This document shows, one piece after another, positions 7,886 to 16,469 of a stretch of 64,000 nucleotides of DNA. The stretch's first letter is position 1; the number at the start of each line of letters is the position of its first letter. Under the pieces are notes generated by a model, which did not search any database, was not told the origin of the DNA, and was given only the letters and a program-made list of their open reading frames with translations. The translations under genes and the position numbers were made by a program. This DNA is from Urbifossiella limnaea (GTDB lineage Bacteria > Planctomycetota > Planctomycetia > Gemmatales > Gemmataceae): contig NZ_CP036273.1 in assembly GCF_007747215.1 (NCBI RefSeq), positions 3,642,322 to 3,706,321 of the forward strand, given 5' to 3'.

Positions 7886-9103
7886 ATGCGTCCGTACGTG
7901 ATCCACGCGCTGGTGACGAAGGAGGCGCAGCGGCACGTCGCCAACCGCGGCGGCATCGTACTCGCCGTCCTTCTCGTGGCGTCCGCCGTGCTGCTGTCCG
8001 TGTTCGCGCCGGAAGAAACCGCCAGCGGCACCGGCATGGTCGGCGGCGTCCACCACTGCTTCGTCGAGTTCGACCGCTCGACGCCGCTCGTGAAGCATCT
8101 CCAGGACAACAAGCCGACCGACCTGAAGGTGCAGTTCCGTGAACTGGCGAATGCCGACACCATCAACGCGGTCATCGTCTACCCGCCGGGCACGGGCGCG
8201 ATCCAGTTGCGGCAGGACACGCTGGCCCCGGAGCGCCGCCCGGCCGTGAAGGCGGACATCTGGCACCCCGAGGGCGACCCGCTGGCGCTGGCGCCCTACG
8301 AGGCGTGGTTCTGGAAAGAGACGCGCCGCTACTTCGCCGCCGAGGCCCGCAAGACGCTGCCCGGGGCGGACGTGCCCGCCGACCCCGATTTCGCAGCCGG
8401 CGGGACGTGGCTCGTGACGGAGGCGCACGTCCGCTTGCAGGAGCGCGTCGAGGCCGCCCGCGGGACCGACGAGGCGCGGCCGCTGATCCCCGATTTGGTG
8501 ATCGACCGCAAGGGGCTCGGCGGTAAAGTGCTCGACTTCCGCGCCGCGATCGCCACCGGGATGGTGGTGTTCGCCCTGTACTTCTCGTGTGTATACCTGC
8601 TGCCGACGCTGAATTGTGAGGAGCGCGAGCGCGGCGTGCTGCTGGCGCAGGCGCTGTCCCCGGCGTCGCCGGCGGAGATCGTGGCGGCGAAGTTCTTCTT
8701 CTACCCCACGGCGGGAATCATCCTTGCGGCGATCATCGCCGGCGTCTACAAGGTTGCGATTCTTCAAAGCCTGTTCTTCTGGCTGGCGTTGTTCGCCGTC
8801 GCCGGCGGGTTCCTCGGAATTGGCATGACCGTCGCCACGCTGGCGAAGACGCAGCGGGCCGCGTTCCTCGGCGGCATGTGCTACCTGCTCTCGGTGTCGA
8901 TGTTGCTGCTCATCTGCGCCACGAACGGCATTCCGTTCCTGCCGTACCTGGCGGTCGAGTACCACGGGCCACGCATCCTGCACGCCTCACTCGCCGGCGA
9001 GGTTCACAGCGGACACTGGGGGCACCTCGGCGGGGCGATACTGCTCGCGGTAATCTGGCTGACCGCGGCCGGGTGGCTTTTCCGTCGTCGGGGCTGGCAG
9101 TAG
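7886..9103 (+). CDS. ABC-2 type transporter permease
   Basis: 405 residues from the ATG at 7886, 12 bases after the ATPase stop. An N-terminal helix (IVLAVLLVASAVLLSVF, about residues 23-40) is followed by a long extracytoplasmic domain of about 190 residues. Then come five or six helices from about residue 225, including MVVFALYFSCVYLLP and LAVIWLTAAGWLF. This architecture, one helix, a large periplasmic domain, then a helix bundle, is typical of ABC-2 permeases of the NatB/YhgE type. It should form a homodimer with two copies of the preceding ATPase. Confidence 0.88.
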   Translation: MRPYVIHALVTKEAQRHVANRGGIVLAVLLVASAVLLSVFAPEETASGTGMVGGVHHCFVEFDRSTPLVKHLQDNKPTDLKVQFRELANADTINAVIVYPPGTGAIQLRQDTLAPERRPAVKADIWHPEGDPLALAPYEAWFWKETRRYFAAEARKTLPGADVPADPDFAAGGTWLVTEAHVRLQERVEAARGTDEARPLIPDLVIDRKGLGGKVLDFRAAIATGMVVFALYFSCVYLLPTLNCEERERGVLLAQALSPASPAEIVAAKFFFYPTAGIILAAIIAGVYKVAILQSLFFWLALFAVAGGFLGIGMTVATLAKTQRAAFLGGMCYLLSVSMLLLICATNGIPFLPYLAVEYHGPRILHASLAGEVHSGHWGHLGGAILLAVIWLTAAGWLFRRRGWQ

Positions 9104-9178
9104 GCTGCGTCGGTGCGGCTGTGACGGTCGTAACGCCGGCCCGACCGGTACGACCGCACCATTTCCCGCACTTTCCCT

Positions 9179-9207
9179 TTGACCCCCATTTTGCCCAGAA
9201 CTACTAT
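9179..9207 (+). promoter_or_regulatory. Candidate sigma-70-type promoter of the TIGR03000 gene
   Basis: TTGACC at 9179-9184 and TACTAT at 9202-9207 are separated by exactly 17 bases and lie about 70 bases upstream of the ATG at 9279. The surrounding bases are less GC-rich than the rest of the gap, as expected for a promoter. This is pattern evidence only. Confidence 0.5.
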
Positions 9208-9278
9208 CCTCACCGCGGGGGCGGTCGGTGCGCAGACGCGCGCCGGCCCGTGAATCACGGAATGAGGAGGGCAACGGG

Positions 9279-10076
9279 ATGTACAGCATCGTTCTTATGG
9301 CGGCTACGACGGGCGGGCCGGTCGCGCCGGCCGCGGACCACACGCCGGTCGTGGTCGCCGCTCCGGTCGCGGCGGGGTGCTGCGGCGGGGTGGCGGTCGG
9401 CTGCACCGGCAGCTACTCGGTCGGCTGCTGGGGTTCGTGCACCGGCAGCTACTCGGCCGGCTGCTGTGGCGGCCGCGGCGGGCTGTTCCATCGTCACAAG
9501 CACAGCAGCGGCTGCTGCGGCGGCTACAGCTCGGGCTGCTGCGGCGGCTGGGCGTGCTTCGGCTCGTCGGCGTACGCGGCGTGGGGTGGGTGTCACGGCA
9601 CCGTCAGCTACGGCCCGTCGGCGGCCGGCTGCTGGGGCACCGTGTACGGCGGCGGCTACGGCTGCTGGGGCTCGAGCTACGGCAGCGCCGGCTACGCCCC
9701 ACCGGCCGTCGTGATCCCGGTCGAAACCGCGCCGGCGGCCCCGATGTCGGAGCCCGCGCCGAAGACCAACCCGCTCCCGAAGAGCGGTGGCGCCGGCAAG
9801 GACGGGGCCAGCCTGCGGTTCCAGCTGCCGCCGACCGCGGCCCTGTTCGTGGACGGTAACCGCGTCGCGGGGCAGGGGGCCGACCGGGCCTTTTACACGC
9901 CGCCGCTCCAGGCCGGCCAGCGCTACTTCTACGACGTGCGGGCCGAGGTCGTGGTGAACGGCCAGACGGTGACCGAGGAGAAGCGGGTGGTCGTGACCGC
10001 CGGGGCCGACCTGGTGGAGACGTTCCCGCGGCTGCTCGCCGCCGTGACCGACCCGGCGACCGTCGCCGGGCGCTAA
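9279..10076 (+). CDS. TIGR03000 domain protein with Cys/Gly-rich N-terminal region
   Basis: 265 residues from the ATG at 9279, chosen because a strong GAGGAGG ribosome site lies 8-14 bases upstream. Residues about 25-145 are a low-complexity region of repeated GCCGG, GCWGS, GSYS and GGYG units, very rich in Cys, Gly, Ser and Tyr. The C-terminal 75 residues (from ASLRFQLPPTAALFVDG to VVTAGADLVETFP) match the planctomycete-specific TIGR03000 domain, whose function is unknown. The cysteine density suggests disulfide cross-linking or metal binding at the cell surface or in the envelope. No clear signal peptide is visible. Terminator directly downstream. Confidence 0.88.
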   Translation: MYSIVLMAATTGGPVAPAADHTPVVVAAPVAAGCCGGVAVGCTGSYSVGCWGSCTGSYSAGCCGGRGGLFHRHKHSSGCCGGYSSGCCGGWACFGSSAYAAWGGCHGTVSYGPSAAGCWGTVYGGGYGCWGSSYGSAGYAPPAVVIPVETAPAAPMSEPAPKTNPLPKSGGAGKDGASLRFQLPPTAALFVDGNRVAGQGADRAFYTPPLQAGQRYFYDVRAEVVVNGQTVTEEKRVVVTAGADLVETFPRLLAAVTDPATVAGR

Positions 10077-10094
10077 GCCGACTCGATCCGGGCG

Positions 10095-10124
10095 AAGCCC
10101 ACCGGTTGCAACCGGTGGGCTTTT
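10095..10124 (+). terminator. Intrinsic terminator after the TIGR03000 gene (repeat family copy 1)
   Basis: A perfect 28-base palindrome, AAGCCCACCGGTTG and its complement, at 10095-10122, followed by TT. It starts 18 bases after the stop codon. A nearly identical hairpin, with the flank CCGGGCG also conserved, occurs at 60050-60077 on the other strand. Confidence 0.8.
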
Positions 10125-10231
10125 CCGTTTGCCGAACCCCTCTCGTCGTGCGCCTCCGCTTCACTTTGCCGCTCCGCGTCTGGTACGATTGGGGTAGAGG
10201 GATCGGAACCCTACAACCCAGGCGGCTCCCC

Positions 10232-11335
10232 GTGGGACAGAAGATCGAGCAAGACCTGCAGCGCTTCCGGAAGCTGGTACGCGGCAAGGTGAAGAGCAAC
10301 CTGTCGAAGTACATCAGCCGCGGCGAGATGATCGGCAAGAAGGGGAACGACCTGGTGTCGATCCCAGTCCCGTCGATTAACCTGCCGCAGTTCCGGTACG
10401 GGCAGAAGGGCTCCGGCGGGGTCGGCGTCGGCGAGGGGCAGCCGGGCCAGCCGCTGACGCGCCCGCAGGACGACGACGGCGACCCGCAGGCCGGCGACTC
10501 CCCCGGCGGCCACATCCTCGAAGTCGACCTCACGATGGAGGAACTGGCCGAGATTTTGGGCGAGGAGCTGGCCCTGCCGCGGATCGAGCCGCGGGGCAAG
10601 AAGAATGTCGTGACGCAGAAGGACAAGTACACGAGCATCCGCAACGTCGGCCCGGAGGGCCTGCGGCACTTCAAGCGGACCTACAAGCGCGCCCTGAAAC
10701 GGCAGATTTCTGCCGGCACCTACGACCCCGGGAACCCGGTGGTGGTGCCGGTGCGGGAGGACAAGCAGTACCGCAGCGCGAAGGAGGTTCCCAAGCCGGA
10801 CGCGGTGGCGTGCGTGGTGTACATGATGGACGTCTCCGGCAGCATGACCGACGAGCAGAAGGAGATCGTGCGGATCGAGTCGTTCTGGATCGACACCTGG
10901 ATCAAGAAGCACTACTCGGGCGTGGAGACGGTCTACATCATCCACGACGCGGTGGCCGCGGAGGTGGACGAGCAGACGTTCTACCACACCCGGGAGAGCG
11001 GCGGCACGAAGATCAGCTCGGCCTACGAGCTGTGCAACAAGATCGTGGACGCCCGCTACCCGGCGTCGGAGTGGAACGTGTACGCGTTCCACTTCTCGGA
11101 CGGCGACAACTGGGGCGACGACGTGCCGAAGTGCCTGGCGCTCCTGACGGAGCAGTTGCTCCCGAAGCTGAACCTGTTCGGGTACGGGCAGGTGGAGTCG
11201 CCGTACGGCAGCGGCGAGTTCTACGAGCACGTCCACGAACTGGTGGACGCTCACGAGAACGTGGTGGTGAGCCGCGTCCCCGACCGCGAGGCCATCCTCG
11301 GCAGCATCAAGGAATTCCTGAAGACGGGGCGGTAA
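10232..11335 (+). CDS. DUF444 / YeaH-like protein with VWA-type domain
   Basis: 367 residues from the GTG at 10232. The open frame extends further upstream, but DUF444 proteins start just before the motif KIEQDLQRFRKLVR. The N-terminal half is basic with a Gly/Pro/Asp-rich linker. The C-terminal half carries the VWA metal-site pattern MMDVSGSM with Asp200-x-Ser202-x-Ser204. In E. coli the homologue YeaH is linked to the kinase YeaG (PrkA) and to YcgB (SpoVR) in stationary-phase and nitrogen stress. Here it opens an operon with SpoVR third. No PrkA gene is in the window. Confidence 0.92.
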   Translation: MGQKIEQDLQRFRKLVRGKVKSNLSKYISRGEMIGKKGNDLVSIPVPSINLPQFRYGQKGSGGVGVGEGQPGQPLTRPQDDDGDPQAGDSPGGHILEVDLTMEELAEILGEELALPRIEPRGKKNVVTQKDKYTSIRNVGPEGLRHFKRTYKRALKRQISAGTYDPGNPVVVPVREDKQYRSAKEVPKPDAVACVVYMMDVSGSMTDEQKEIVRIESFWIDTWIKKHYSGVETVYIIHDAVAAEVDEQTFYHTRESGGTKISSAYELCNKIVDARYPASEWNVYAFHFSDGDNWGDDVPKCLALLTEQLLPKLNLFGYGQVESPYGSGEFYEHVHELVDAHENVVVSRVPDREAILGSIKEFLKTGR

Positions 11336-11338
11336 TCG

Positions 11339-12502
11339 ATGTCTATGCCCCGCCCCGAATCCGAGAACTGGTACGCCCCGACGTGGGGGCGCCTCGCCCT
11401 CTTCGCGCTCGTCTCACGCGTCCTCACCCTCACCGCCGGCCTCTTTCTCGCCCCCGCCGCCGCAGGCCCACATTGGACCGCCGACCAACTCGCCTTCCGT
11501 GCGGAAGTCCTGGCCGGGCCTGTGCCCTGGCTCGAACCGTGGGTCCGCTTCGACGCCGGCTTCTACCTCGCCATCGCCCGCGACGGCTACCACCCGCCGG
11601 CTGAGGGCGAAGGGCCGAACGCCGGATTCCTCCCCTTGCTGCCGGCGCTGATCGCGCTCGCCGCGACCGTCGGCGTGAACCCGGTCCTCGCCGGCGTGGT
11701 GATTCCGAACGTCGCGTTCGTCGCGGGCTCGGCCTGCGCCGGAAGGGCCGCGCTTCGTGTCACCGGGGGCCACCGGACTGTCTGGCTCGGGTGTGGCGTA
11801 CTGGCGACATACCCGTTCGCGTTCTACTTCTCGGCCCCGTACCAGGAATCGCTGTACCTCCTCGCCGCGGCTGGCGGCCTGTTGGCTTGGTACGACCGAA
11901 GGCCCGCCCTCGCCGGGCTCTCAGGCTTGATCGCGGCGACGGCTCGGCTCACGGCGGTCGCGTTCCCGATCGGGCTGTTCGTCGAGGCGATGCTGGCACG
12001 TCGTTGGCCGTCTCGTGGGGCGTGGCTGGTTTCTGCCGCGACCGCGGCGGGCGCCGCGGTCCTCGTCGGCTACCTGTGGCTGGCGCTCGGTGACCCGTTT
12101 GCACACTTCAAAGCCCACGCCGCGTGGGGCCGCGAGTCGCCGAGCCTCGGCGGGGTCGGGCGGGCGCTACTGCAAGCCGTCCAGGAACTCGGGCAGTGGG
12201 AACGGCCGTTTCCCGTCGTGAAGCCGATCGCGCTGTTCGGCACGCTCGCGCTCGGCATCCGCGGCTGGGTGAAGCGTGGGCCGCTGTGGGGGTGCCTCAT
12301 TCTCATCCCCGTCGGGCAGGCGCTCAGCACCGGGACGACACTCAGCATCGAGCGGATCGTGCTAACGAGCTTCCCGGCGGCTTTCGAGCTTGGCGAGCTA
12401 CTGGGGCGGTCGCGTATGATGCGGGTAGCGTGGCTGATCGCGGCGCTGCCCGCCCAGGGTTACTTCCTGTGGCTGTTCGTGAACAACGGCTTTCTGAATT
12501 GA
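11339..12502 (+). CDS. Integral membrane glycosyltransferase-like protein (PIG-V-like mannosyltransferase)
   Basis: 387 residues; ATG at 11339 or, six bases later, 11345, directly after the DUF444 stop. About nine hydrophobic helices are visible. The first luminal loop contains VRFDAGFYLAIARDGYHPP and NAGFLPLLPALI, the pattern of bacterial PIG-V-like GT-C transferases (W/F-D-x-G-W/F-Y, then FFPLYPLL), including the acidic residue expected for catalysis. Such enzymes use lipid-linked sugars on the outer face of the membrane. Its place between DUF444 and SpoVR genes with tight spacing is unusual, and its acceptor is unknown. Confidence 0.78.
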   Translation: MSMPRPESENWYAPTWGRLALFALVSRVLTLTAGLFLAPAAAGPHWTADQLAFRAEVLAGPVPWLEPWVRFDAGFYLAIARDGYHPPAEGEGPNAGFLPLLPALIALAATVGVNPVLAGVVIPNVAFVAGSACAGRAALRVTGGHRTVWLGCGVLATYPFAFYFSAPYQESLYLLAAAGGLLAWYDRRPALAGLSGLIAATARLTAVAFPIGLFVEAMLARRWPSRGAWLVSAATAAGAAVLVGYLWLALGDPFAHFKAHAAWGRESPSLGGVGRALLQAVQELGQWERPFPVVKPIALFGTLALGIRGWVKRGPLWGCLILIPVGQALSTGTTLSIERIVLTSFPAAFELGELLGRSRMMRVAWLIAALPAQGYFLWLFVNNGFLN

Positions 12503-12524
12503 CCACCCGGCCGGAGGGCCGCCG

Positions 12525-14081
12525 ATGAACCTCGGGTTCTACAACACGAACCTCCCCGCCCACCTCCGGGTGCTCAAGGACGAGATCGAGGGGTACGCCC
12601 GCGGCTACGGCCTCGACTTCTACGAGACCATCTTCGAGGTCGTGGACGCCGACGACCTGAACGAGATCGCCGCGTACGGCGGCTTCCCCACGCGCTACCC
12701 GCACTGGTCGTTCGGGATGCAGTACGAGGAGCTGAAAAAGAGCTACGAGTACGGCCTGTCGAAGATTTACGAGATGGTGATCAACAACGACCCGTGCTAC
12801 GCCTACCTGATGCGGTGCAACCACACCGTGGACCAGAAGCTGGTGATGGCCCACGTGTACGGCCACTGCGACTTCTTCAAGTGCAACGCGTACTTCGGCC
12901 ACACCACGCGGAAGATGATGGACGAGATCGCCAACCACGCCGCCCGCATCCGCGGGTACGCCGAGCGGTTCGGCGAGGACGAGGTCGAGGCGTTCGTCGA
13001 CCGCTGCATGTCCGTCGACGACCTGATCGACATCCACTCCGTCGCCATCCGCCGCCGCGACGACCACTCGAAGTACGACTTCGCCCCGAAGGACGGCGAC
13101 GACGCCGACGATCGGCCGACGCGGTTCAAGTCGAAGGGGTACATGGACGAGTTCGTGAACCCGCGCGACCAACTGCGGGCCGCCGAAGAGGAGCGGAAGA
13201 AGCTCCAGGACCAGCGGGTGGCGCACTTCCCGGAGCGGCCGGAGAAGGACGTGCTGCTGTTCCTCATCGAGCACGCCCCGCTCAAGAACTGGCAGCGCGA
13301 CGTGCTCAGCATCATCCGCGACGAGGCGTACTACTTCCACCCCCAGGGGCAGACGAAGATTCTCAACGAGGGTTGGGCCTCGTACTGGCACAGCACCATC
13401 ATGACGCAGAAGGTGCTGCAGCCGAGCGAGGTCATCGACTACGCCGACCACCACTCCGGCACGATGGCGACCAGCTCGCGCCGGCTCAACCCTTACAAGC
13501 TCGGCATCGAGCTGCTGCGCGACGTGGAGCGGCGCTGGAACATGGGCCAGTTCGGCCCCGAGTACGACGACTGCGACGACATGGACAAGAAGCGCACCTG
13601 GGACAAGCAGCTCGGCCTCGGCCGCAAGAAGATCTTCGAGGTGCGGCGCGTCCACAACGACATCACCTTCATCGACACCTTCCTGACGCCCGAGTTCTGC
13701 AAGGAGCACCGGCTGTTCTCGTTCAACTACCAGGACCCGACGAAGAACTACGTCATCGAGAGCCGCGAGTTCCAGAAGGTGAAGCAGCGGCTCCTCCACA
13801 GCCTGACCAACTTCGGGAAGCCGTGGATCTACGTCGTGGACGGCAACCACCACAACCGCGGCGAACTGCTGTTGCGGCACGACCACAACGGGGTAGACTT
13901 AAAATTGGACGAGGCCCGCGACACGCTGGTGAACCTGCAGTACCTGTGGTCGCGGCCGGTGTGCCTGGAGACGGTACTGGACGGGAAGCCGACGGTGCTG
14001 TGCTTCGACGGCACCGACCACACCCAGCAGCCGACCGGAGGAACCGATGACGCTCAGCGAAAGCCTGCTGCCAAAGCTTAG
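12525..14081 (+). CDS. SpoVR family protein
   Basis: 518 residues from the ATG at 12525, with CCGGAGGG as ribosome site. It shows the family hallmarks: early YGLDFYETIFEVVD, AYGGFPTRYPHWSFGMQYEEL, the His/Glu-rich centre NEGWASYWHSTIMTQ, and IELLRDVERRWN. Length equals that of E. coli YcgB (about 510). SpoVR proteins are widespread also in non-sporulating bacteria, and their biochemical function is unsettled. The operon with DUF444 matches the known PrkA-YeaH-YcgB association. The C-terminus overlaps the next gene by 35 bases. Confidence 0.95.
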   Translation: MNLGFYNTNLPAHLRVLKDEIEGYARGYGLDFYETIFEVVDADDLNEIAAYGGFPTRYPHWSFGMQYEELKKSYEYGLSKIYEMVINNDPCYAYLMRCNHTVDQKLVMAHVYGHCDFFKCNAYFGHTTRKMMDEIANHAARIRGYAERFGEDEVEAFVDRCMSVDDLIDIHSVAIRRRDDHSKYDFAPKDGDDADDRPTRFKSKGYMDEFVNPRDQLRAAEEERKKLQDQRVAHFPERPEKDVLLFLIEHAPLKNWQRDVLSIIRDEAYYFHPQGQTKILNEGWASYWHSTIMTQKVLQPSEVIDYADHHSGTMATSSRRLNPYKLGIELLRDVERRWNMGQFGPEYDDCDDMDKKRTWDKQLGLGRKKIFEVRRVHNDITFIDTFLTPEFCKEHRLFSFNYQDPTKNYVIESREFQKVKQRLLHSLTNFGKPWIYVVDGNHHNRGELLLRHDHNGVDLKLDEARDTLVNLQYLWSRPVCLETVLDGKPTVLCFDGTDHTQQPTGGTDDAQRKPAAKA

Positions 14082-14505
14082 TGAGTGGGCGCCGGCCGGG
14101 GTCGGTCGGCACTCGATGACCCACACCGCCGACGCCCGTACGGTACACCTCACCGCCGACAAGGCCGACTCCCTGTCGTGCCTCGTGTGGGAGTTGGCGG
14201 TCACGACCACCGAGCCCGCCGCCCTGCGCGACTGGGCCGCGGCCGTGGCGAAGCGCGCCACCGGGCTCGTGGAACCGCTGACGCTGCACGAGGTCGATGC
14301 CGGCCGTGGCGAGGCGGTGCTGCGGAGCACGGCCCCCAGCGCGAAGGGGGCGGCGCTCGCGTACTACGAGGTGAACCTGCACGCCGACGGCCGCGCCGTC
14401 GTCCGCCGCTTCCACGGCTCGAAGGCGAATCCCGGCCGCGAGCAGGTCGCCTTCGCACTCACACACGAGGTTCTCGCCAAGCTCGCCGACGACATCGCCG
14501 GGTGA
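14047..14505 (+). CDS. Conserved-looking hypothetical protein after spoVR
   Basis: 152 residues from the ATG at 14047, with a strong GGAGGA ribosome site inside the end of spoVR; the genes overlap by 35 bases, suggesting coupled translation. No signal peptide or membrane helix. It alternates helices and amphipathic strands (ALAYYEVNLHADGRAVVRRFHG), compatible with a small alpha/beta cytoplasmic protein. No family was recognised. As last gene of the DUF444-SpoVR operon it may be an accessory of that system. A hairpin terminator follows. Confidence 0.75.
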   Translation: MTLSESLLPKLSEWAPAGVGRHSMTHTADARTVHLTADKADSLSCLVWELAVTTTEPAALRDWAAAVAKRATGLVEPLTLHEVDAGRGEAVLRSTAPSAKGAALAYYEVNLHADGRAVVRRFHGSKANPGREQVAFALTHEVLAKLADDIAG

Positions 14506-14526
14506 CCGTCACCCGACGGCCGCACG

Positions 14527-14555
14527 ACGCCCGGGATTCTCCCCCGGGCGTTGTT
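14527..14555 (+). terminator. Intrinsic terminator of the DUF444-SpoVR operon
   Basis: ACGCCCGGG (14527-14535) pairs with CCCGGGCGT (14543-14551) across a 7-base loop, followed by the U-rich TGTTCGTTT. It begins 21 bases after the stop of the last operon gene. Confidence 0.7.
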
Positions 14556-14611
14556 CGTTTCCACCCCACGGCCTATCACATCCGAACCCCTTCGCCCATC
14601 CGGAGGCACTG

Positions 14612-15400
14612 ATGATACGGTACGCCGTAGCAATCCTTTCCCTGACCCTGGGAGCGAACATGGCCCCGGCCGCGGTCAAGACCGAGACGGTCGAGTACGA
14701 GGCCGGCGGCACCAAGCTCAAGGGCTTCCTCGCCTACGACGACGCGGTCAGCGCCACCCGGCCGGGCGTGATCGTGTTCCCCGAGTGGTGGGGTCTCAAC
14801 GACTACGCCAAGGACCGGGCGAAGCAGTTGGCGGGGATGGGCTACGTGGCGTTCGCCGCCGACCTGTACGGCGACGGGAAGGTCATCGACACCGCCCACC
14901 CGCAGGACGCGGCGAAGATGGCCGGGACGCTGCGGGCGAACGTCGGGGCGTGGCGCGCCCGGGCCGAGGCGGCGATGAAGCAGCTGACCTCGCGGCCGCA
15001 GGTGGACGCCAGGAAGGTCGCCGCCATCGGCTACTGCCTCGGCGGCTCGACGGCCCTCCAGCTGGCGTACACGGGCGCCGACCTGAAGGCCGTGACCACG
15101 TTCCACGCCGCGCTGCCGACGCCGACCGCGGCCGAGGCGACGGCGGTGAAGGCGAAGGTACTCGTGTGCCACGGCGACGCCGACTCGTTCATCCCGGCGA
15201 AGGCCGTCGCCGACTTCAAGGCCGCGCTCGGCGGCGCGAAGGTGGGGCTCGACTTCGTGGGCTACCCGAACGTCGTCCACAGCTTCACCGTCCCGGGGGC
15301 GGACAAGGTCGGCAACCCCGGGATGAAGTACGACAAGGCGGCGGACGAGGACTCGTGGAAGCGGATGACCGCACTCTTCCGACAGGAGCTCGGGCGCTGA
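14612..15400 (+). CDS. Secreted dienelactone hydrolase family protein
   Basis: 262 residues from the ATG at 14612, with CGGAGG 6-11 bases upstream. The N-terminus MIRYAVAILSLTLGANMAPAA is a likely signal peptide. The dienelactone hydrolase fold is complete: FPEWWGLNDYAKDRAKQLA near residue 52, nucleophile elbow GYCLGGS with Cys142, acid loop CHGDADSFIP, and His in VVHSFTVPG. The family hydrolyses lactones or small esters; exported copies are common in planctomycetes and the substrate is unknown. It ends 13 bases before a perfect palindromic repeat that separates it from bioB. Confidence 0.92.
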   Translation: MIRYAVAILSLTLGANMAPAAVKTETVEYEAGGTKLKGFLAYDDAVSATRPGVIVFPEWWGLNDYAKDRAKQLAGMGYVAFAADLYGDGKVIDTAHPQDAAKMAGTLRANVGAWRARAEAAMKQLTSRPQVDARKVAAIGYCLGGSTALQLAYTGADLKAVTTFHAALPTPTAAEATAVKAKVLVCHGDADSFIPAKAVADFKAALGGAKVGLDFVGYPNVVHSFTVPGADKVGNPGMKYDKAADEDSWKRMTALFRQELGR

Positions 15401-15413
15401 CGAGCTACCGGGG

Positions 15414-15489
15414 CGAGCGGCCCGCGTGAGCGGGCTGTTCCAGAGCGGTTCGATGTGCTCAGGAACAGCCCGCTCACGCGGGCCGCTCG
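15414..15489. repeat. Palindromic intercistronic repeat, copy 1
   Basis: Arms 15414-15441 and 15462-15489 are perfect complements over 28 bases with a 20-base loop. The arm core GGCCCGCGTGAGCGGGCTGT recurs in both arms of the element at 23719-23797. It sits 13 bases after one stop codon and 26 bases before the bioB start. Confidence 0.92.
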
Positions 15490-15515
15490 TCGACTCACTT
15501 CCTACCCTGTTCCGC

Positions 15516-16469
15516 ATGAAGACGCTCGACGACTTCCGCGCCGTCTACCGCCTGCCGCTGGCGGAACTGATCCTGAAGGCGGCGGCCGCCCACCAGCAGT
15601 TCCGCGACTACCGCGACATCCAGCGCTGCGAACTCCTCAGCATCAAGACCGGCGGCTGCCCCGAAGACTGCAAGTACTGCTCGCAGAGCGCCCACTACGA
15701 CACCCCGGTGGACCGCCAGCCGCTCCTCACCGTCGAGGAGGTGCGCGAGCGTGCCACGGAGGCCCGTGACCGCGGCGCCACCCGCTTCTGCATGGGCGCG
15801 GCGTGGCGGCAGCCGAAGGACGGCCCCGAGTTCGACCGCGTGCTGGACATGGTCCGCACCGTCCGCGGCCTCGGCATGGAGGCGTGCGTCACGCTCGGGA
15901 TGCTGACCGACAGCCAGGCCGGCCGGCTGAAGGACGCCGGGCTGACGGCGTACAACCACAACCTCGACACGTCGCGCCGCCACTACCCCGAGGTGATTTC
16001 GACCCGCACCTACGACGACCGGCTGGACACGCTCCGCGCCGTGTCCCGCGCCGGCATCAGCGTGTGCAGCGGCGGCATCCTCGGCATGGGCGAGACGGAA
16101 GACGACCGGCTGATGATGCTGTGCGAACTGGCGCAACTGGACCCGCCGCCGGAGAGCGTGCCGATCAACTGCCTCATGCCGCAGGGGGGTACGCCGCTGG
16201 CGATGGCCCCGAAGGTGGACTCGCTCGAAATCGTGCGCCTCGTCGCCACCGCCCGCGTCGCCTTCCCGACGGCCCGGGTTCGCCTCAGCGCCGGCCGCGA
16301 CCGGATGAGCCGTGAACTCCAGGTGCTCTGCTTCCTGGCCGGGGCTGACTCGGTGTTCTTCGGCGACAAGCTGCTGACGGCCCCGAACCCGCACGAGAGC
16401 GCCGACGAGGCGCTGTTCCGGGCCATCGGCGTGAACCCGCCGCGCTGTGAACCGGCGACCGCCCCATGA
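15516..16469 (+). CDS. bioB: Biotin synthase
   Basis: 317 residues from the ATG at 15516; the frame opens earlier but that part lies inside the palindromic repeat. The radical-SAM cluster motif is GGCPEDCKYCSQSAHYDT with Cys48, Cys52 and Cys55. Downstream, YNHNLDTSRRHYPE, CSGGILGMGE and LSAGRDRMS are BioB-specific; the Arg of the last motif helps ligate the auxiliary [2Fe-2S] cluster. BioB inserts sulfur into dethiobiotin, the last step of biotin synthesis. Length is usual for the family. The stop overlaps the bioF start (ATGA). Confidence 0.98.
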   Translation: MKTLDDFRAVYRLPLAELILKAAAAHQQFRDYRDIQRCELLSIKTGGCPEDCKYCSQSAHYDTPVDRQPLLTVEEVRERATEARDRGATRFCMGAAWRQPKDGPEFDRVLDMVRTVRGLGMEACVTLGMLTDSQAGRLKDAGLTAYNHNLDTSRRHYPEVISTRTYDDRLDTLRAVSRAGISVCSGGILGMGETEDDRLMMLCELAQLDPPPESVPINCLMPQGGTPLAMAPKVDSLEIVRLVATARVAFPTARVRLSAGRDRMSRELQVLCFLAGADSVFFGDKLLTAPNPHESADEALFRAIGVNPPRCEPATAP

